Source of the DNA: Lachnospiraceae bacterium
Lineage (GTDB): Bacteria > Bacillota > Clostridia > Lachnospirales > Lachnospiraceae
DNA length: 64,000 bases
Reading direction: 5' to 3'
Assembly: GCA_017394885.1 (NCBI GenBank)
Contig: JAFPWO010000001.1
Location: 1 to 64,000 of the forward strand
Below the pieces are notes generated by a model. That model was not told the DNA's origin. It made no database searches and saw only the letters and a program-made list of their open reading frames with translations. A program made the translations under genes and the position numbers. Of the stretch, positions 60,108 through 64,000 are shown one piece after another; position 1 is the first letter of the stretch, and each line of letters starts with the position of its first letter.

Positions 60108-62039
60108 TTACTCCTGCAGCGGCGATCCGGCAAGGCTTCCGATCCCCTGCGTCTGCGCGAGCAGCCGCACTTCGGGACGGAGCTCTTCGGGCGCCGGGAT
60201 GCGGCCCTTTACATTGTCCAGCAGCCAGCCCTTCTCCCGCAGGCCCTTCAGGATCCAGGCGCCGCGGATGAAGGGTTCCGCGCCTTCCTCCGGCGGATCC
60301 GGCAGTCCGTAAAACGGCGAGAGCTCCCCGCTTTTTACCGCGGAGACAAGATGCTCCGCCAGGACGCGGGTCCCTTCCGGCACAAGCTTTCCGATCAGCA
60401 GCTCGATCGCGCCGGAGTCAAAGCCCCAGAAATAATTCAGCGCCCGGTGCCCGCTTTTCTTATCGATCGCCTCCCAGTTCCCGCTCCGGATGCTCTCAAT
60501 GAGCCGCTGGTAGATGATCCCCCAGTTCCACAGCGTCATCGCCAGGTTTTCCAGCTCATGCGCCTCCGTATAGCGGTACAGCCCGACCTCCCGGTGGAAT
60601 TCGTTCACCGGGGCGAGCAGTTCCCGCCCGGAAATGATGCTGATCCCCTCATTCCAGAAGGTCACGCGCGGATCCGCGCCGATCTCATCCGTCCAGACGG
60701 CGTACACCTTCGCCCCGGGATTCACCATTTTCACGCCGTTCGCGAAAGCATTGAGATTCAGAATGTTCCCGATAAACGGGCAGTTGGCAACGTAGCCGAT
60801 ATCCCCGGCGCCGGCCATGGCCCCCGCGATCACGCCCGAGACGAATTTTGCCTCGTAGATGCGGGCATAGTAGGTGCGCAGATATCGGTGCGGGAAGTTC
60901 AGCGCGCAGCACAGGATCCGGGTATCCTGACAGGTCACCGCCGCCTTAAGGCACGCGTTCAGAAAGCGCGAAGACGTGACAAAGATTACATCCGCGCCGG
61001 CCTCCGCCGCCTCCTTTATCTTTTCGGCGACGTTATCGCCGTCGATCTGATCGTACACCTCCGTGACGATCTTCTCCCCGAAAACATCGATGATGTGCTG
61101 GCGCCCCAGCTCGTGGCCGTATGTCCAGCCCAGCGTTTCGGGCGTCTTTTCATACAGGAAGGCGATCTTCAGGACCTTCTCGGGAACAAAGAGCTTCCCC
61201 AGCAGGCTGAGCCGCTTTTCCTCCTCCGCGTCCGTGACGAGTTTTACGGCCTCATCGTTCGTGCGCAGCGCAAACTCATCCCAGATCTGCCCGAGGTCCT
61301 TCCGGATATCCTCGGACATCGCGTTCTCCGCCTTTTCATAGCCGTAGATCTCCAGATAGATGAGAAAGGCGTCCGCGTCCGTAAGTCCCTCCAGCCTGCT
61401 CCCGCCGAGCGCGCGGTAGACGGTCTGGAAGCGGATGTAGGCGGAGCGCAGCAGACGGATATCCTTTTCCGCCGGGACATGCGCCGCGGACCAGCCCATC
61501 AGTGATAAAAAGCGTTCATAATCTCCCGGCTGGGAAAAGACCAGGAAGTTGACGGGAACGATCCGGTAAAAAGCCAGGAATTCGTAATAGACCTTGATCT
61601 CCGGCTCCTCGGAGCGCGCCGGAATGATCCGGGTCACCTCGCCCGGGATCGAGACCGCGTTGAAGAATTTGAGTACGCTGACCCGTTTGTTGCCCTCCAC
61701 GACATAGTAGCGGTGCAGGTATTCGTAAACCTTGACCGGGTCCCGGATCCCTTCGCCCAGGTGCGCTGCGATCAGCGCCTGATATTTCGCGGCAAACTCG
61801 GTGGACGGCTCCATCAGCGGCATGAAATTGGCCGCGAAAGCCTGCCGCCGGCCGTCCGAAGCGGTGCCGACGATCCGCTCAAGGGGAATCTCCTGCAGGC
61901 CGAGCGCCTGCTCGGACAGACTGCTCGTCCCGGCGGTTATATCTTCCAGCACCGGAAGGTACGGATCTTCCTTCCGGGCCGTTTTTTCTTTATAGCAGCG
62001 CTCAGCGAGTCGCTGCGCATTCTGATAGGTATATTCCAT
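60108..62039 (-). CDS. ParB-like domain fused to BMP/PnrA-type ligand-binding domain
   Basis: A 643-residue protein without signal peptide. The N-terminal 130 residues include DPVKVYEYLHRYYVVEGNKR and VSVLKFFNAV, the ParB/Srx-type core. A helical middle follows. From about residue 285 a BMP family (PnrA/Med, nucleoside or simple ligand) fold begins: KIAFLYEKTPETLGWTYGHE, GADVIFVTSS, FVSGVIAGAMAGAGDIGYVA and NAFANGVKMVNPGAKVYAVW. BMP domains are normally exported lipoproteins of ABC importers; here the domain should be cytosolic. It may be a ligand sensor or regulator for the glucosidase gene downstream. Function inferred only. Confidence 0.8.
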   Translation of the reverse strand: MEYTYQNAQRLAERCYKEKTARKEDPYLPVLEDITAGTSSLSEQALGLQEIPLERIVGTASDGRRQAFAANFMPLMEPSTEFAAKYQALIAAHLGEGIRDPVKVYEYLHRYYVVEGNKRVSVLKFFNAVSIPGEVTRIIPARSEEPEIKVYYEFLAFYRIVPVNFLVFSQPGDYERFLSLMGWSAAHVPAEKDIRLLRSAYIRFQTVYRALGGSRLEGLTDADAFLIYLEIYGYEKAENAMSEDIRKDLGQIWDEFALRTNDEAVKLVTDAEEEKRLSLLGKLFVPEKVLKIAFLYEKTPETLGWTYGHELGRQHIIDVFGEKIVTEVYDQIDGDNVAEKIKEAAEAGADVIFVTSSRFLNACLKAAVTCQDTRILCCALNFPHRYLRTYYARIYEAKFVSGVIAGAMAGAGDIGYVANCPFIGNILNLNAFANGVKMVNPGAKVYAVWTDEIGADPRVTFWNEGISIISGRELLAPVNEFHREVGLYRYTEAHELENLAMTLWNWGIIYQRLIESIRSGNWEAIDKKSGHRALNYFWGFDSGAIELLIGKLVPEGTRVLAEHLVSAVKSGELSPFYGLPDPPEEGAEPFIRGAWILKGLREKGWLLDNVKGRIPAPEELRPEVRLLAQTQGIGSLAGSPLQE

Positions 62040-62181
62040 CGCCTTAACACTTACTGTTTTTTTGATCGGAGACCCGGAGGCTTCCTTTCAGAAAATGCAA
62101 TTTACCCATTCCCGAGCCAAATGTCAAGCAGGAAAATAAACGGGGCCCTGCCGCGCCGCGATGCTGCGGTTTTATCCATAT

Positions 62182-62207
62182 AAAAACGGCGATGCCGGGC
62201 ATCGCCG
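62182..62207 (-). terminator. Terminator of the aminotransferase gene
   Basis: A perfect 9-bp stem CGGCGATGC/GCATCGCCG with a 3-nt loop (62207-62187) is followed on the minus strand by TTTTTATA, about 50 nt after the aminotransferase stop. Confidence 0.8.
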
Positions 62208-62258
62208 AGTGTATGATCCGCCATTGTACCGCGGCGATGCAGCGCGTCGCCCCGTGGG

Positions 62259-63341
62259 TCAGATTTTGGTTTTCAGCACTTCCAGGAACTTGCGGCAGTC
62301 CTCCGGGTAGATCGCCCCCATCGTAGCCACCTGGAACATATTCATGTCGTAATACTTGCCCTTGCCGGCATAGACCGTATAGCCCGCGTCGCCCATCCGT
62401 TTGATGAAAGCAGCCACGTCTTTTCCTTCCGGGAGGAAGACCGAGGTCACGGTGTTGGACATTTTTTCTTCCGGCAGCAGGAACCGAAGGCCCAGTTCCC
62501 GCATCCCGTCGCGCACGATCTTCGTGCACTCCTTGTGGCGCTCGATATAGGCGTCCAGCCCTTCTTCGTTGATGATATGATCCATCGCGGCTTCGAGCGG
62601 CCAGAAGAGGTTGACGTTCGGGGTGTTCGGGGTCTGGTGTTTCGCAACCGCCATCTGATAATGCTTGGCCAGGTTCAGGTAGACCGTCTTGCCCATCTCC
62701 GGCGTCAGCGATTCCAGGATCTCCTTCTTCGCGCAGACGTAGGCGGAGCCGGGGTAGGCGCCGACGCACTTGCCGCCGACGGAGGTGCAGATGTCGATGC
62801 CGTTCTCCGCCGCTTTGATGTGCTGGCCGGCCGCGGCGCTCACGCAGTCCACGAAGATGCGGCGGCCATACTTGTGTGCAAGCTTTGCCAGTTCCGGGAT
62901 CGGGTTGATCATGGCCGTGCTGGTCTCATGAAAGACCGCGCAGACGTATTTGATGCTCTCATCGTTCTTCAGGTATTCTTCCACCTGTGCCAGATCGGGA
63001 TCGCAGGCCCAGCCGCAGGCATAGTTGATATGAGGCACGTTATGCTTGGTCAGGATCTCATGCAGTCTCTCGCCGAACTCGCCGTTGTTGATCAGCAGCG
63101 CGCTGTCGCCTGGCGCAAAGACAGAAGAAAGACAGGTCTCGTTGGCCGACGTCCCCGAACCGGATACGACCACGGAATAATAGGAATCATCCGCTTCGAA
63201 GATCTTCAGGATCAGCGCCTGCAGACGGACAAACATCTCTTCAAATTCCGGGCTGCGGTGGCAGATATCGTAATGCAGCAGGGTCTGGCGGACCTTATCT
63301 TCCACCATAACGGGGCCGGGGCTGAACAGCATCGTTTTCAT
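62259..63341 (-). CDS. Class V aminotransferase, PhnW/alanine-glyoxylate type
   Basis: A 360-residue PLP enzyme. MLFSPGPVMVEDKVRQTLL followed by HRSPEFEEMFVRLQ matches the class V aminotransferases that include 2-aminoethylphosphonate:pyruvate transaminase and alanine:glyoxylate aminotransferase. The PLP lysine is probably in SVGGKCVGAYPG, and VVSGSGTSANET and FVDCVSAAAG contact the cofactor. AGAGGT precedes the ATG at 63341; the open frame beyond is not coding. A divergent DeoR-type regulator lies upstream. The amino donor is not certain. Confidence 0.87.
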   Translation of the reverse strand: MKTMLFSPGPVMVEDKVRQTLLHYDICHRSPEFEEMFVRLQALILKIFEADDSYYSVVVSGSGTSANETCLSSVFAPGDSALLINNGEFGERLHEILTKHNVPHINYACGWACDPDLAQVEEYLKNDESIKYVCAVFHETSTAMINPIPELAKLAHKYGRRIFVDCVSAAAGQHIKAAENGIDICTSVGGKCVGAYPGSAYVCAKKEILESLTPEMGKTVYLNLAKHYQMAVAKHQTPNTPNVNLFWPLEAAMDHIINEEGLDAYIERHKECTKIVRDGMRELGLRFLLPEEKMSNTVTSVFLPEGKDVAAFIKRMGDAGYTVYAGKGKYYDMNMFQVATMGAIYPEDCRKFLEVLKTKI

Positions 63342-63402
63342 AACGCTACCTCTTTCTTTTTCTTTTCCGGAACCGCGCATACGCTTTCCTTCCGGTATCC
63401 TA

Positions 63403-63431
63403 AAGATACTTTGACGTGTGGTTTTTGTCAA
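63403..63431 (-). promoter_or_regulatory. Promoter of the aminotransferase gene
   Basis: TTGACA (63431-63426) and TATCTT (63408-63403) are 17 nt apart on the minus strand. TTGAC and GTCAA near the -35 form a partial inverted repeat that could be an operator. Confidence 0.7.
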
Positions 63432-63443
63432 GCGTGACTGTGA

Positions 63444-63559
63444 TATAATCTGTGTTGTTGTGGCTTTTGCAACATTTCTTCCGTTGTTTTGCCTTTTTCT
63501 GTTGGAATATTCACAAAAGCTTTGCCGCCTTGCGGTTTCCGATCCGTCTGTGCTATACT
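63444..63559 (+). promoter_or_regulatory. Promoters of the DeoR-type regulator
   Basis: Two candidates: an extended -10 TGATATAAT ending at 63449, and TTGCGG (63530-63535) with TATACT (63554-63559) at 18 nt, the latter about 34 nt before the start. Confidence 0.5.
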
Positions 63560-63592
63560 GCAGAAAAGAATCATCCGAGAAAAGGAGAGACC

Positions 63593-64000
63593 ATGCAGGA
63601 GATCCGGCGCGATAAAATAAAAGAACTGCTTCGTACCAGCGGCTTTGTGAATGTCCAGGATCTGGCGTCCCGCTTCCAGGTATCTTCGGAGACGATCCGG
63701 CGGGATCTGGAGCAGCTGGAAAAGGAAGGCGCGGTGAAGCGGGTCCACGGCGGCGCCATGAGCACGCTGCGCATGGTCAGTGAGACCGCCTTTGTGCTGC
63801 GGCAGCAGTCGCACACGCCGGAAAAACGGCTGATCGCCCGCGCCGCCGCCGAGATGATCGCGGACGGCGATACCGTGATCCTTTCTCCGGGGACCAGCAC
63901 CCTGCAGATCGCGCCGTTTCTTGCGCCGCGCAAAAATCTGACCGTGATCACCAACGGCCTGCCTCTTGCCATGCAGCTGGCTGAATATCCGGAGATCAAC
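63593..64000 (+). CDS. DeoR-family transcriptional regulator (cut by window edge)
   Basis: The first 136 codons are visible. MQEIRRDKIKELLRTSGFVN and VQDLASRFQVSSETIRRDLEQL form the DeoR winged helix-turn-helix with the SxxTIRRDL signature, followed by VKRVHGGA and the start of the phosphosugar-sensing domain (DTVILSPGTSTLQIAPFL). AAAGGAGAG precedes the ATG. DeoR proteins usually repress neighbouring sugar genes; what lies beyond the edge is unknown. It is divergent to the aminotransferase gene. Confidence 0.92.
   Translation, partial: MQEIRRDKIKELLRTSGFVNVQDLASRFQVSSETIRRDLEQLEKEGAVKRVHGGAMSTLRMVSETAFVLRQQSHTPEKRLIARAAAEMIADGDTVILSPGTSTLQIAPFLAPRKNLTVITNGLPLAMQLAEYPEIN

Overview
The window looks like a chromosomal segment of an anaerobic Gram-positive Clostridia, most likely Lachnospiraceae or a close uncultured relative. 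The signs are a str operon in the order rpsL-rpsG-fusA-tuf, a rubredoxin-first ('reverse') rubrerythrin, MutS2, an MBOAT/DHHW/DUF4358 surface acetylation set, Cna-B-type surface proteins, oxygen-sensitive 2-hydroxyacyl-CoA dehydratases, strong Shine-Dalgarno sites and moderately high GC. The GC content creates many long antisense open frames, which are not genes. No rRNA, tRNA, CRISPR array or complete insertion sequence was seen.

Layout. 1-3.7 kb: the str operon on the minus strand, with tuf cut by the window edge. 3.9-10.2 kb: envelope genes on the plus strand: a YidC-like/sulfatase-like fusion, a CDP-glycerol glycerophosphotransferase-like protein, licA/licB-type choline genes and mntP. 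10.4-20.1 kb: mutS2, a two-component system, a PlsC-like acyltransferase with a zinc ribbon, GltS-like and Ca2+/Na+ antiporter-like transporters, and an ECF sigma/anti-sigma pair ending in a 58-bp palindrome. 20.2-23.8 kb, minus: murA-metK and fba. 24.3-31.4 kb, minus: one 2349-residue surface protein with ten tandem ~100-residue domains and a structured 5' leader RNA. 31.8-35.2 kb, minus: a first 2-hydroxyacyl-CoA dehydratase-type operon (beta, alpha, small membrane protein). 35.4-38.6 kb: rubrerythrin, small zinc-ribbon and membrane proteins, and a leucine-rich-repeat surface protein. 38.6-45.6 kb, minus: a seven-gene run that includes a surface polymer O-acetylation set (two SGNH proteins, DUF4358, MBOAT, DHHW).

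45.8-54.2 kb, plus, is the most interesting region. It holds a CooC-type ATPase with its CxC metal site, a second dehydratase-type beta/alpha pair, the [4Fe-4S] activator ATPase, a second copy of the small membrane protein, a stand-alone piece resembling the middle domain of acetyl-CoA synthase (AcsB/CdhC) with a three-cysteine motif, a His-rich protein, a CooT-like protein and an FMN/FAD/[4Fe-4S] ene-reductase. CODH/ACS nickel-maturation parts are thus built into a radical-dehydratase-like operon, while no CODH or complete ACS lies in the window. I infer an undescribed metal-dependent redox system; its substrate is unknown.

54.4-64 kb: a MazE/MazF locus whose toxin has a frameshift, several small membrane proteins and a transporter, a GH13 glucosidase downstream of a ParB-like/BMP fusion, a PhnW-like class V aminotransferase, and a DeoR-type regulator cut by the right edge. 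All family assignments come from reading motifs and remembered family sequences; no database search was run.
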